64,000 bases of DNA from Sphingomonas_R arantia (GTDB lineage Bacteria; Pseudomonadota; Alphaproteobacteria; Sphingomonadales; Sphingomonadaceae). The number at the start of each line of letters is the position of its first letter. The first letter of the stretch is position 1. Positions 36,165 through 45,072 of the stretch are shown piece by piece. A program made the translations under genes and the position numbers. A model generated the notes under the pieces. The model saw only the letters and a list, made by a program, of their open reading frames with translations. It was not told the origin of the DNA and made no database searches. Location of the stretch: positions 186,001-250,000 of the forward strand of contig NZ_JBHUGS010000003.1 of NCBI RefSeq assembly GCF_042682045.1. Reading direction: 5' to 3'.

Positions 36165-36548
36165 CTACAACAAGGCGATCGATTTTTGTGAAAACGTACC
36201 GGTCGACGGACGAAAGAAGCAGAGATCGTATGTGCTTGCTCCACTATGCTTTCCCATCGCGAAAAGATTTATTACATCGCCTTGCATATAATAAAATAGC
36301 GTGACGCTTGAAACTCCAAGTTTTCCCGCTGACGCATGAAATGTCTGGTGGCCGTTGTGCATCAATGTGCCGTTCGATTTTCCAGCACCGTCGAACGCCT
36401 GTGTCAAAGCCTGGCTTAAATTGGTACGTTCAGTTCCTTCTACTAGGTTTTTCAAATATGCATTTGCCTGAACTTGCGTCTTGGGATTGGTGATGAGTCC
36501 ATTGTAAGGAGGAGAATTCTTCAGGTGGATTCTTAAATGACTGGGCAT
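36165..36548 (-). CDS. Hypothetical protein, AT-richer orphan
   Basis: A 127-residue protein I do not recognise. It is well composed: PSHLRIHLKNSPPYNGLI at the start, NLSQALTQAFDGAGKSNG, then NGHQTFHASAGKLGVSSVTL and FYYMQGDVINLFAMGKH. The last part resembles a small toxin-like or effector fold, but that is only an impression. Base composition is clearly more AT-rich than the neighbouring genes, and codon use is unlike them, both signs of transfer. I place the start at 36548 (GGAG eight bases upstream) although the frame runs to 36638. It sits between the two 74-bp repeats. Confidence 0.6.
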   Translation of the reverse strand: MPSHLRIHLKNSPPYNGLITNPKTQVQANAYLKNLVEGTERTNLSQALTQAFDGAGKSNGTLMHNGHQTFHASAGKLGVSSVTLFYYMQGDVINLFAMGKHSGASTYDLCFFRPSTGTFSQKSIALL

Positions 36549-37378
36549 GACCTCTTCTCCGATGATCCTTTGCAGGGATTTGCAATGTTTCATCTTAAAT
36601 GAACCAGCACGCATTGTATTTAATACCGAATTTCTCAACTAGTACATGATTGGTCTAACTCGTTACCGCTGTAACGAACGGCTAAGGGAAACCCACGAGC
36701 ATCGCGAACGTATATCTTGAGAGGCAGACGGGGAAACTGAACGCCGGAAGACCTGCTTCCACGTCTGAGGACAACTGATCTTTAGGTTCTTGCCTGATCA
36801 TTTTCGGCCACACTGACAAAAGGCAGTCATCCCAGCGAGCAACGTCGATAGGCCGCCGAGGCATCCGCGTTCCTACATTTCTCCTCAACTTCACCCAGAA
36901 TTACCACTCGCGGATGAAGAACGGCAGTAATCGCGCTTAACGGGCGGCGACTTGCCATAAGTAAAACGTTAACCTGAGCGTTCAGATGTGAGCGTTAAAG
37001 GACGGGTGGCTTTCTCGATCTGTTGACGTGCTCCCCGTATCGCGCATGTTATAGGTTTTGGACGTCTTGAATGTCGCTACTTTTGCGACAGCGGCATAGC
37101 GCCAAGCTACGATCGCGAACGTCTGGGTTTGATGGAAAGCGGTAGTTCGAGAGCCGGACGACACTATGCCAAAGCTATGGCGTCCCGCGGTTGCCAGTAG
37201 AACAAGGGCAAGCAGCGTGATCACCGCGCCCATCCTTCAGGCGCTGAATGTCCGCAAGTGGGCGGCAGCCTAACGGCAGCTTCCTGCTTGTGGCAGGGAC
37301 CCCAACCGTACGACCGATTGCAGATGTGCGAGCTTCGCCAGTTGGTGCCGACAGTCGAACCGCCGGCACAACGTCAAC
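36549..37378. other. Gene-free region with repeat copy 2
   Basis: About 830 bp with no supported gene. The first 150 bp are AT-rich and may carry the promoter of the orphan gene. Copy 2 of the 74-bp repeat lies at 37058-37131. A 70-codon frame at 36682-36894 has no recognisable content. Confidence 0.4.
37058..37131. repeat. 74-bp direct repeat, copy 2
   Basis: Second copy, same orientation as 35951-36024, 66 of 74 positions identical. The stem TGTCGC/GCGACA is unchanged while the first loop base differs from C to T, so the hairpin itself seems to be maintained. About 1.1 kb separates the copies, with the AT-rich orphan gene between them. Confidence 0.8.
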
Positions 37379-37648
37379 CTACAGCTTGTCCTTCAGTCCC
37401 TTAGCGGCGGTGAAGGCTAGCTTCTTCGACGCTGCGATCCTGATCGCTTCACCGGTCGCCGGGTTGCGGCCGTCACGTTCCGGTCGATCCTTAACTGCAA
37501 ACTTGCCGAAGCCTGGGATCGCGACCTCCTCGCCCTTGGCAACGGCACCGGCAATCTGATCGAACACCGTGTTGATCGCGGTTTTGGCATCTGCTTCGCT
37601 TGTGCCGGTCACGCCTGCGACGCCCTTGGCCAGTTCAGTGATGTTCAT
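37379..37648 (-). CDS. hup: DNA-binding protein HU
   Basis: An 89-residue nucleoid protein that binds and bends DNA as a dimer. The family pattern is complete: MNITELAKGVAGVTGTSEAD, VFDQIAGAVAKGEEVAIPGFGKF, and the beta-arm RPERDGRNPATGEAIRIAASK with the intercalating proline in NPATGE, then FTAAKGLKDKL. GGAG lies nine bases before the ATG. It is monocistronic. An HU gene here is probably ordinary core content or a sphingomonad extra copy. Confidence 0.93.
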   Translation of the reverse strand: MNITELAKGVAGVTGTSEADAKTAINTVFDQIAGAVAKGEEVAIPGFGKFAVKDRPERDGRNPATGEAIRIAASKKLAFTAAKGLKDKL

Positions 37649-38224
37649 GCAAGTCTACTCCTTGGAAACCGATGCGACCATTACCCATGACAGGCAACGA
37701 GACAACGCCGATACGTCAGACTGGGGGCAGGAGCAGAATCGTACCACCGGGTCAGCGTTGCATTACGCAACCGCGCGCGCAGGCGGTCGTGCTTGCACGA
37801 GCAACGGCAGCCAAAGCAGATCGAGGCAAAACTTTCCAATGGCCTTCCGCCAGCAGTTTCAACGGCCGCAACTTGAAAGCACCTGACGTCGATCGAATGG
37901 TTTTTGCCCACTACGCTCAGTCCGCTTGCACTCAGCCTTCCTAGGGCCAAAACCCAATCAGGTTATCCTTGGTCATAGCTTCCTGGTTCGCAAATGCGTG
38001 ACGATGGAGGCAAAAGTTTGCTGTTCTGCTTTTCGGACGAGGCGTGAACGGCGATCGCGCCACATTTGTCGAAGAACCAGCCTCGCGCCCCGCGGGTCGA
38101 TGACGGACGGCTGATAGCGGGTACACGAGCAGAGCGTCGCGCGAACTCAGCCTACCCGATCAAATCGGCTACGTCGATCAGCACCCGCCTCATCCACGTC
38201 CGCGCGATCGCGACGAGCCGCCGT
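37649..38224. other. Gene-poor stretch upstream of HU
   Basis: About 575 bp with no supported gene; the first part should hold the HU promoter. Short frames on both strands are unconvincing. Confidence 0.4.
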
Positions 38225-38596
38225 CTACCTGAGTAGCCGAAAGAAGGCCCGCAGTTCAGCCGCCAACAGGTCCGGTTTTTCCAACGCGGCGAAATGCCCG
38301 CCGGCCGGCATCTCGGTCCAGCGCCGCACGTCGAAGACACGCTCGACCTGAGAGCGCGGCGGCATGGCGATCTCCTTTGGGAAGACCGAAACGCCAAGCA
38401 GCGGTCTGATCCGCTCGCCCGCCTCGAAGACAAGGGGGCGCAACCGGTTCTCCTTTTAGAGTCTGAGCGATCCGGTCATGGGCTCGCCGAACCAGTAGAT
38501 GGAGATGTCGGTAAGCACGTCGTCGAGCGAGATCACGCTCTCGGGGTCGCCGTTGCAGCCGCAATGCGAGCGCCGCTCAAAAGCGACGCATCTGGC
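38225..38596 (-). pseudogene. C-terminal remnant of an epoxide hydrolase (EHN/microsomal type)
   Basis: Read on the minus strand from about 38596 the translation is homologous-looking to the last 120 residues of EHN-type epoxide hydrolases: GDPESVISLDDVLTDISIYWF, then RL-stop-KENR, then GVSVFPKEIAMPPRSQVER and RWTEMPAGGHFAALEKPDLL with the catalytic His in PAGGHFAALE. The in-frame TAA at 38456-38458 stands where these enzymes have a tyrosine codon. The 5' two thirds are missing, and the homology stops within about 50 bp of the putative transposon end. Confidence 0.75.
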
Positions 38597-38643
38597 CAAG
38601 CCCAACCCCGAGTTAAGGTAATTTTCTCACTAGAAAGCAAATG

Positions 38644-38672
38644 TTGCCATCGGCAGGTGACAGAACTATCTC
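38644..38672 (+). repeat. Left-end motif, candidate TnsB site
   Basis: 29-bp motif reading inward TTGC, A at position 6, then TG, CAGAAC, one variable base, ATCTC. It is identical at 19 of 29 positions to the motif at 56272-56300 read from the other strand. It ends 9 bp before the tnsA ATG. In Tn7, TnsB sites in the right end overlap the tns promoter and autoregulate it. Confidence 0.55.
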
Positions 38673-38681
38673 CAATAATTG

Positions 38682-39557
38682 ATGACGACCGTTCGATCTT
38701 TCAGCAGCCCCTATGTGCTTACGGAGCGCCGTATCGGTGCGTGGCAGCGGGATGGTCGGGGTGAGGGTGACGGCGCTGGCTATCAAGCGTGGCTTACCGT
38801 GCGGAACGTCAAGTCACGCGGACGTAAGCACCGCATGCGGGGCATTCTTCACGACCGTGTGCTGCATCTCATGTCGGACCTAGAGCGGAATGCAGTCCTT
38901 CACTTCGAGAGGCAGGGGGAGGTCGTGGATATCAGGGAGCAGTTTCCCCTCGACCGGGGAATTACCCGCGCTATCGCTAATTCTATGGGGGTTCGTCATC
39001 CAACCGATCCCGCCTCCAAGGTCCAGATCGTTATGACGACGGACCTCCTGATCACCTGCCGACCCACCAACGGACCACTCGTGTCTCGCGCCTTCTCCAT
39101 AAAGGAAGGAAAGGATCTGTTGAGCACCCGGGTGATGGAAAAGCAGGAGATTGAACGGAGATACTGGCAGCGTCTGGGCGTCAGCTGGAATTTGATGTTG
39201 GACAACATCCTGCGCGACGGTCCGCGCTTCGAAGCAATTCGATGGATTCGTGATTGGTTTTACGTCGATGGGGTCGGTGGACACGACCCCCGGTGCTGGA
39301 ATCGCCGCCGTCGGCGGGTCCTAGAGGCACTTTCGGTTGCAGACGGAACGACACTGGGTGAGTTCACGGCCTCCGTCAGTGCAGGTGGTGGCTTCGCCGC
39401 CGGAGAGGTTCTGTCGACGCTTCGGCATTTGGCCGCTCGACGGCTGGTTGGCTTCGACCCGTCGCTGGGCGTGCCCACCCTTTCCTCGCCTCTCAGTCGT
39501 TTCCAGCCCCTCGACCGTCCCCACTCCCTCGGCAGTCACTGGAGTCTGGCCGCATGA
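38682..39557 (+). CDS. tnsA: TnsA-like transposon endonuclease
   Basis: A 291-residue protein that in Tn7-like elements cuts the 5' ends of the transposon. The N-terminal nuclease domain is recognisable: GILHDRVLHLMSDLERNAVL with Glu68, GEVVDIREQFPLDR, MTTDLLIT with Asp121, and FSIKEGKDL with Lys141. Spacing matches Tn7 TnsA (E63, D114, K132). The Gln that stands two residues before the lysine in Tn7 is a serine here. The C-terminal half (YWQRLGVSWNLML, VLEALSVADG) matches the TnsC-binding winged-helix domain. Start at ATG 38682; no clear ribosome site. Overlaps tnsB by 4 bp. Confidence 0.85.
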   Translation: MTTVRSFSSPYVLTERRIGAWQRDGRGEGDGAGYQAWLTVRNVKSRGRKHRMRGILHDRVLHLMSDLERNAVLHFERQGEVVDIREQFPLDRGITRAIANSMGVRHPTDPASKVQIVMTTDLLITCRPTNGPLVSRAFSIKEGKDLLSTRVMEKQEIERRYWQRLGVSWNLMLDNILRDGPRFEAIRWIRDWFYVDGVGGHDPRCWNRRRRRVLEALSVADGTTLGEFTASVSAGGGFAAGEVLSTLRHLAARRLVGFDPSLGVPTLSSPLSRFQPLDRPHSLGSHWSLAA

Positions 39558-41737
39558 AGCTAAGGCGAGGGGACATGTTCGGCCCGCGTTCGGATGATCG
39601 ACAGCCCGGCAGCGAGATGAACCGCGAGCTTGTCGTCTGGATCGACGAGCATCGGAATCTCATCGGGCTTATGCATCTCAAGAGGGACCGGTACCCTCGG
39701 TTGGCTCTTCTATCCGATATCACGCCGACGGTAGCATGTATCGACATCGTCCTTGAAGACAGCGCGCGCATCCGCCCGCGGTGGCTCGACCCCGAGATCA
39801 CCGAGGATGAACGGGAAGACATCAAGCGGCGGATGGACGCGATTGCGCCCTTGGTCTCCGACGAGCCCGCCATCTTCGATCCCGCCGCGCGGGGAAAACT
39901 GATCGGGCAGCGCCACCGCGAAACCGGTATCTCACGAAACTCCCTCAAGCACTGGCTGCACGCCTTTTTCCGCTATGGACAATGCGCCAACGCCTTGAGG
40001 AACCACTACGATCGGTGCGGTCGAAAGAAGGGCCCGGCCAAAGAGGGATGGGCGAAAATCGGCCGGCCGGTCGATCGGGACACGGATCGAAAGGGCCACG
40101 AACCGGTTACCGTCGCCCTCATCCGTGAGTTCGAAAATGCGGTCGTGCGGGAACGCAAGTTTGCCGGAGACGCGTTCAGGATCTCCGGTGCCCACACTCG
40201 TTGGCATGACGAGAACTGCTACGACATCTCTGAGGATGCGGGAAGGCTCAGGAGCTCTTTAAAGGCAAAATATGCCAATATCGATCCTGCAGATTACGAG
40301 CAGTTCAGGAGATGGTATCACTCTAACGACAAAGCTGAGGAGACAGCGCGGCACCTTCTCAGCGATCCAATTTACGAAAAGGACAACCGTGCTATCACCA
40401 GCACTTCGACCGCGGAGACTTCGGGGCCCGGGTCGCGTCTTCAGATCGATGCTTCTGAAGTCAACTTCGCGCTAGGCTCGACGCTTAACCGTCACCGGTT
40501 GGTAGGCCGTCCGTATATCTACTTCGTGCGAGATGTTTGGAGCCGCTACATCTGCGGCTACTACCTCGGCTTCCAGCCTCCCTCGATGGTCGCGGCTTCG
40601 CTCGCGCTTATGAGTGCGTTCACGCGCAAGGACGCCGTTTTGAGAAAGTTTGACTTCGATCCCGTCGTAGACGCCTGGGACTGGCACTACGTCGGTGGTT
40701 CGCTTCTGCACGATGGCGGCGAACTTAGGGGTCATCAAGGCGACTGGCTGGTGGGCGAAACCTCGATGACGTTCGAGCAGACCGCGTGCGACCGCGGCGA
40801 TCTGAAAGGCGCAGTCGAGACGCTGTTCCACTGGTCGGATGTCAAATGGTCCAGCAAGGTACCCGGTCGACGGCCCGATCCCCGTTACAGGGGTCGAGGC
40901 CGCACGCCGGACGACATCGCTCTCGCGCACGCCGGCAAGCTGAAGACCGTGTTCGAGTTCGAGCGGGAGGTCATCCTCTTCATTCTGCGCTTCAACGGCC
41001 ACGTCTTAAAGGGCTACGACGCTGATCCCGACATGGTGGCGGCCGGCATCCCTCGGGTGCCATCGGAAATGCTTCACTGGGGAATCGAGCACCGTGGCGC
41101 GCCGCGCTCCTTCGATGATGAAGTGGTACGCTTTATGCTGATGCCGCGCGCCGACGTCAGTATCTACCCGAATGGCATTGAGTTTCAGAATGTCCGATTT
41201 ACCTGCCTTGAGCTCCGTCCGCTTCAGGCAAGGGCTGCTGCTAGTGGTCGTAAAATCCGGGCCACGATCTCATACGACTTCAAGGGCGACGCCGTTTATT
41301 GGCATGACCCTTCCGCTCCAAATGGGTTTCGCCGCTGCGCGCGGGCCGATGCGCACCGGTGGGTCGACGGATTGTTGTTCGAAGAAATTGCCGAATTCGA
41401 GGCTGAGCGCAACAGGCTAGAGCAGGATAAGATCGTAGAGGAACGACGCGTCCGAGCCGAGGATGCGGCACGCGATAGAGCCGAGGCCGCACGCCGTGCT
41501 GCGGAACCATTGCCTCTCCTGCCGGCACAGACCCGTCCCGAGGCCAGGAAGGCCAAGACGCAGGCCCGTGCCAACGAGCTCGATGCCGAACTAAAGGAGA
41601 AGTTTGGCTCCCTTTTAGAAGGCGCGTCAGAGGTTGCCATCCCGAAGCCGGGTGGAGTGGTCGTTCCTATCAGAGCCGTCACAACTCGCAACTTCGCGGT
41701 TCCCAGTGTGGAGGATATCGAAGATGACGACGAGTGA
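39554..41737 (+). CDS. tnsB: TnsB-like DDE transposase
   Basis: The 727-residue transposase that cuts and joins the 3' ends. Order: N-terminal DNA-binding helices (residues 1-290, including HRETGISRNSLKHWLHAFFRY), RNase-H core with Asp299 (LQIDASEVNF), Asp387 (LLHDGGEL) and Glu422 (GAVETLF), the last two exactly 35 residues apart, then a Mu-type beta-barrel and a long charged coiled coil (residues about 610-690) ending in an acidic tail SVEDIEDDDE, the part that contacts TnsC in Tn7. Overlaps tnsA by 4 bp and tnsC by 14 bp. Confidence 0.9.
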   Translation: MKLRRGDMFGPRSDDRQPGSEMNRELVVWIDEHRNLIGLMHLKRDRYPRLALLSDITPTVACIDIVLEDSARIRPRWLDPEITEDEREDIKRRMDAIAPLVSDEPAIFDPAARGKLIGQRHRETGISRNSLKHWLHAFFRYGQCANALRNHYDRCGRKKGPAKEGWAKIGRPVDRDTDRKGHEPVTVALIREFENAVVRERKFAGDAFRISGAHTRWHDENCYDISEDAGRLRSSLKAKYANIDPADYEQFRRWYHSNDKAEETARHLLSDPIYEKDNRAITSTSTAETSGPGSRLQIDASEVNFALGSTLNRHRLVGRPYIYFVRDVWSRYICGYYLGFQPPSMVAASLALMSAFTRKDAVLRKFDFDPVVDAWDWHYVGGSLLHDGGELRGHQGDWLVGETSMTFEQTACDRGDLKGAVETLFHWSDVKWSSKVPGRRPDPRYRGRGRTPDDIALAHAGKLKTVFEFEREVILFILRFNGHVLKGYDADPDMVAAGIPRVPSEMLHWGIEHRGAPRSFDDEVVRFMLMPRADVSIYPNGIEFQNVRFTCLELRPLQARAAASGRKIRATISYDFKGDAVYWHDPSAPNGFRRCARADAHRWVDGLLFEEIAEFEAERNRLEQDKIVEERRVRAEDAARDRAEAARRAAEPLPLLPAQTRPEARKAKTQARANELDAELKEKFGSLLEGASEVAIPKPGGVVVPIRAVTTRNFAVPSVEDIEDDDE

Positions 41738-43454
41738 GACCGTGCGGGGGGTGCCGATCCCAGAATACGCCGGCAATCCCTTCATCGAACGGCTGCCGCC
41801 GATTCTGAGCGCGAGAGCCCTTCAGCAGACGTTCGACCGGCCGCCGGTGCGCGAGGAGCACGACACGAGACGGCCAGCTGAGGAGCGTCTCCATGTCGCG
41901 CTTCGCCTGCTGCACTATTCGCAGCCCACCGCCACCGGGCGCGAATTGGCGCGGCGTGTCGAACAGATGATCTATCAGGGTTACATCGGTCGCAACCCGC
42001 GGACTTCAGACTGGATGCGACTGGTGCAAACCTGCGGACGCCGCGAGGTTGCAGCGAAGGCTGAGAAGACGCCTGCACGCAACGTGAAGGCCACGGAAGT
42101 TCTTGGTGACCTTATTCCTCTATGTGACACCTCCACCTCGATGCTCGTGGCCGGCGTGCCCGGCGTTGGAAAGACCCATAGCGTCGTGGTGGCATTGAGC
42201 CGGTTCAAGCAGGTGATCTATCACACGTCTCCGTTCGCGCTGGCGCAGATCGTTTGGCTACGCGTAGAGTGTCCACCAACAGGCTCGCTGGCAGCGCTGT
42301 GCACGTTCTTCTTCGCCGCAGTGGACAAGGCGCTGCATGCTGCCGGCGTCTCATCCACACTGGAGAAAGAGTACAAGCGGGCCAGCCTTGCTGCCTCACT
42401 AGCCGGAATGGCGCGCGTAGCGAATCTCCATGCGATCGGCTGCCTCGTAATCGACGAGATCCAGAACGTGAAGAAGGCTCACGGCGAGGTCAGTGAACTG
42501 CTTAATTTTCTCGTCACGCTTCGCAATACGATTGGGATCCCGATCGTGATGGTCGGCACCACGTCGTCGCTGCGCGTGGTTCAACGTAGCTTCCACGACG
42601 CCAGGCGCGGCGACGGATTCGGTTCAATGCAGTTCGATAGGATGCCGCCGGCATCACCTGAAGATACAGAGAATGACGTTGGCACCAATGCGGTGGACAT
42701 TCCCGACGAGAAGACGGTGGCCAAGGTTTATGGCGCGGAGTTTGAAGGCTTCGCCACACGCATGTGGCAGCACCAGTACACCAACGTCTTCACGCCGGCG
42801 TCACCCCCTCTTCTTAACGCGCTCTACGAGGAGACTCAGGGCGTTGCCGACCTCATGGTCAAGCTGTTCCTTCTCCTACAACTTCACCTCATCTCGACGC
42901 CTGGCCGAGCTTCTGAAGTGATCACGCCGGAACTCATTCGTAGTGTCGCCGATCAGAAGTTCAATTCCGTACGCCCCTACATTCGTGCGCTTAGGAACAA
43001 TGACTGGAAGGCCCTCGAGAAATTCGAGGACTTTATCGACTACGGCAAGTGGTTCGCGTCGCAGATCCGCGGCATCGTCGCCGGTGAGCAGCAGCCGGTG
43101 CAAGCCGAGACGCATGGCGAAATGCGTCTTCCGCCAATGATCGTCGATGGGTCGATCGACCGGAAGTCGGTCGAGGCGATCGTCGCCGGTTTTGGCGTAG
43201 GTCCGAAGGACATCGAGCGTGTCGTTGCGAAGCATGCGGTGCTGATCGAGACTGGTAACATCACGGGTCTTGTTGACGGCCTGCGTGCGGATCTGGTCGC
43301 GCGTCAAGCCCAGGGAAAGGATCGACCGAAGCGCGGGCCGAAGGCTCCCGCAATCGATGGTGATCTTCGAGCTCTGGCCGAAGGAGCAAAGGACGGGGAC
43401 GAGGTAGCCAAGCGTCTTGGCCTATCCGCGCTCGACAGCGCCCTCGCTCCCTGA
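41724..43454 (+). CDS. tnsC: TnsC-like AAA+ ATPase
   Basis: A 576-residue AAA+ regulator that links target selection to the transposase. Walker A GVPGVGKT at residues 144-151, Walker B CLVIDEIQN, sensor-1 MVGTTSS, and an arginine-rich stretch near SFHDARRGDGFG. The N-terminal 120 residues (EERLHVALRLLHYSQPTATG) resemble the TnsA/TnsB-binding region; the C-terminal 170 residues are helical with a basic linker and end in GDEVAKRLGLSALDSA. Start at ATG 41724 inside the end of tnsB, so translation is coupled. Longer than TniB (about 300 residues), fitting TnsC. Confidence 0.87.
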   Translation: MTTSETVRGVPIPEYAGNPFIERLPPILSARALQQTFDRPPVREEHDTRRPAEERLHVALRLLHYSQPTATGRELARRVEQMIYQGYIGRNPRTSDWMRLVQTCGRREVAAKAEKTPARNVKATEVLGDLIPLCDTSTSMLVAGVPGVGKTHSVVVALSRFKQVIYHTSPFALAQIVWLRVECPPTGSLAALCTFFFAAVDKALHAAGVSSTLEKEYKRASLAASLAGMARVANLHAIGCLVIDEIQNVKKAHGEVSELLNFLVTLRNTIGIPIVMVGTTSSLRVVQRSFHDARRGDGFGSMQFDRMPPASPEDTENDVGTNAVDIPDEKTVAKVYGAEFEGFATRMWQHQYTNVFTPASPPLLNALYEETQGVADLMVKLFLLLQLHLISTPGRASEVITPELIRSVADQKFNSVRPYIRALRNNDWKALEKFEDFIDYGKWFASQIRGIVAGEQQPVQAETHGEMRLPPMIVDGSIDRKSVEAIVAGFGVGPKDIERVVAKHAVLIETGNITGLVDGLRADLVARQAQGKDRPKRGPKAPAIDGDLRALAEGAKDGDEVAKRLGLSALDSALAP

Positions 43455-43456
43455 AA

Positions 43457-44833
43457 ATGCCGTTGCCCGCGTTCTTCCCCTGCGTCAGGCCGGGCGAGCT
43501 CATCTATAGCGCCTTAGCTCGCCATTCAGTGGCCATGGGTGCGCTCGGTCCTAAGGGGGTGATGTCCGCATTGTTCGGCAAGGCCAACGCAATCGCAACG
43601 ATGGACCTGCCTAACAACCTTGGTGCCCTGGTGGAAAGATTACCTCCGGGTCTTGGGATCGACGCCGAAACACTAGCGTGGGAGCATACGCTTTTCCCAT
43701 ATTACGCTCGCTTCCAGCAACCGGACGTTGCCCATCGCGCGCTTCACGCAATGGTGAATTCCGGGGGTGCCATCCATCTGATGCTTGGAATCAACACCTT
43801 CAGAACAGGTCGCCCCAGTCACCTACAGTTCTGCGCCGCGTGCTCGGAGGGCATGCTGATCGAGTTCGGTTCCCTCCACTGGCGATGTGCTCACCAATTG
43901 CCTGGGGTCCTAGTTTGCCCGGATCATGGAGAAATTCTCCGTCGCAGTAGTGTCCGCCTTGTCGCTAATAACCGTCACGAATTCATTGCGGCGTCGGAGG
44001 AGACCTGCGCGTCTGGTGGGGAGCCGCTGGTCGCCACCCTGGATGACGATGAGATTGCGGGCGCGGTCGCCATCGCCCGAGCCTCCGCAGCGTTATTGTG
44101 GCGTCCGACAACGCCCCGGTTAGGTGTCGAACTCCTTTCTGAATATCACGACGCCCTGCGAGCGGCGGGCTTGATGAAGGGGCGATTCAAGGTCAACCAG
44201 AGAGAGCTGGCATTCCGCCTCGAGCAGCATTGGGGAAAACTACTGGATCAGTTCGACGGTGTCCGCCTCAAGGACTGCAACGAGTCCTGGCTTGCTTCCT
44301 TGGTTCGCACGTCGAAAGGTGCGCAGCCGCCCCTCCAGCACTTGCTCCTGCAGATCTTCCTAGAGGCTCAACCTGCGGTGCCGCCCTCACCCACCCGAAT
44401 CAACACGCCTAGGCACCGGCCATTCAGGGCCGGAAGAGCGAAGCCGGCAATCGAAACCCGCCTCGATTGGCAGACCATCGATGCCTCTTATGCGCGTGAA
44501 CTCCGACGAGGCGCTTCAGCGATCTATAAGATGGAACCCCCCAGCAGAGTGACACTGGCAGCGGTCGAAAGGCTTATAGGACGTCGAGACTGGCTATCAA
44601 AGCGAAGGCGAAAGTTACCCCGTTCGTGCGCCGCAACTCTGAAGATCCAGGAGAGCGTAAGATCATTCCAAATGCGGCGCCTGCGCTGGCACGGCGCTCT
44701 GTGCCGCGCGGAAGGTTTGTTTGATCCATGGATCCTTCTGAGACGCGCAGGTCTCAGGGAGTCATTGATTCAAGCCGCTAGAGAGGAGTTGGGTCCGCTA
44801 GACATCGTTCCTATCCTTCAAGCCGCCGCGTAG
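43457..44833 (+). CDS. TniQ/TnsD-family target-selection protein
   Basis: A 458-residue TniQ-domain protein. The N-terminus FFPCVRPGELIYSALARH is the TniQ signature; the zinc finger reads FCAACSEG...HWRCAHQLPGVLVCPDHG (about residues 125-158), the canonical CxxC-HQLPGVxxCxxH. The C-terminal part has an extra helical, basic DNA-binding region (RRKLPRSCAATLKIQES, RRLRWHGALCR), as in TnsD proteins that recognise a fixed attachment site. It is shorter than Tn7 TnsD (508). It begins 2 bp after tnsC. Attachment site unknown; glmS is not in the window. Confidence 0.85.
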   Translation: MPLPAFFPCVRPGELIYSALARHSVAMGALGPKGVMSALFGKANAIATMDLPNNLGALVERLPPGLGIDAETLAWEHTLFPYYARFQQPDVAHRALHAMVNSGGAIHLMLGINTFRTGRPSHLQFCAACSEGMLIEFGSLHWRCAHQLPGVLVCPDHGEILRRSSVRLVANNRHEFIAASEETCASGGEPLVATLDDDEIAGAVAIARASAALLWRPTTPRLGVELLSEYHDALRAAGLMKGRFKVNQRELAFRLEQHWGKLLDQFDGVRLKDCNESWLASLVRTSKGAQPPLQHLLLQIFLEAQPAVPPSPTRINTPRHRPFRAGRAKPAIETRLDWQTIDASYARELRRGASAIYKMEPPSRVTLAAVERLIGRRDWLSKRRRKLPRSCAATLKIQESVRSFQMRRLRWHGALCRAEGLFDPWILLRRAGLRESLIQAAREELGPLDIVPILQAAA

Positions 44834-45072
44834 CAAAACAAGGCTAGCTGCCCCACTCGGCGAACGCTTGCGTTCCAAGCGTGTTGTGCAGCAGATAAAT
44901 TTTTCTGAGTCTGAACGCTAGTTGCGTCTTATGCTCCGCTCCAAACTAGAAGCCTCACGGAGAACAAATTGGTGAGCCACTCTCATATTCGAGACGAATG
45001 GGCGTTGGCAATGCCTGTATAGTTATCTGGGTCAACTCCAATCCTGGAGCTGCTCAACATCTCACGTGCTAG
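44834..45072. other. Intergenic gap after the transposition operon
   Basis: About 240 bp, somewhat AT-richer than the flanks, with no gene. It separates the tns operon from the cargo. No clear terminator was seen. Confidence 0.4.

Noticed and set aside
35545..38224. CRISPR array from the two similar repeats
   Set aside because: Only two copies, 74 bp long and 1.1 kb apart, without regular spacers; no Cas gene in the window, so this is not a CRISPR or CAST.
44834..45072. tnsE gene or tracrRNA/CRISPR remnant behind tniQ
   Set aside because: No open frame or repeats in the gap; nothing supports RNA-guided transposition.
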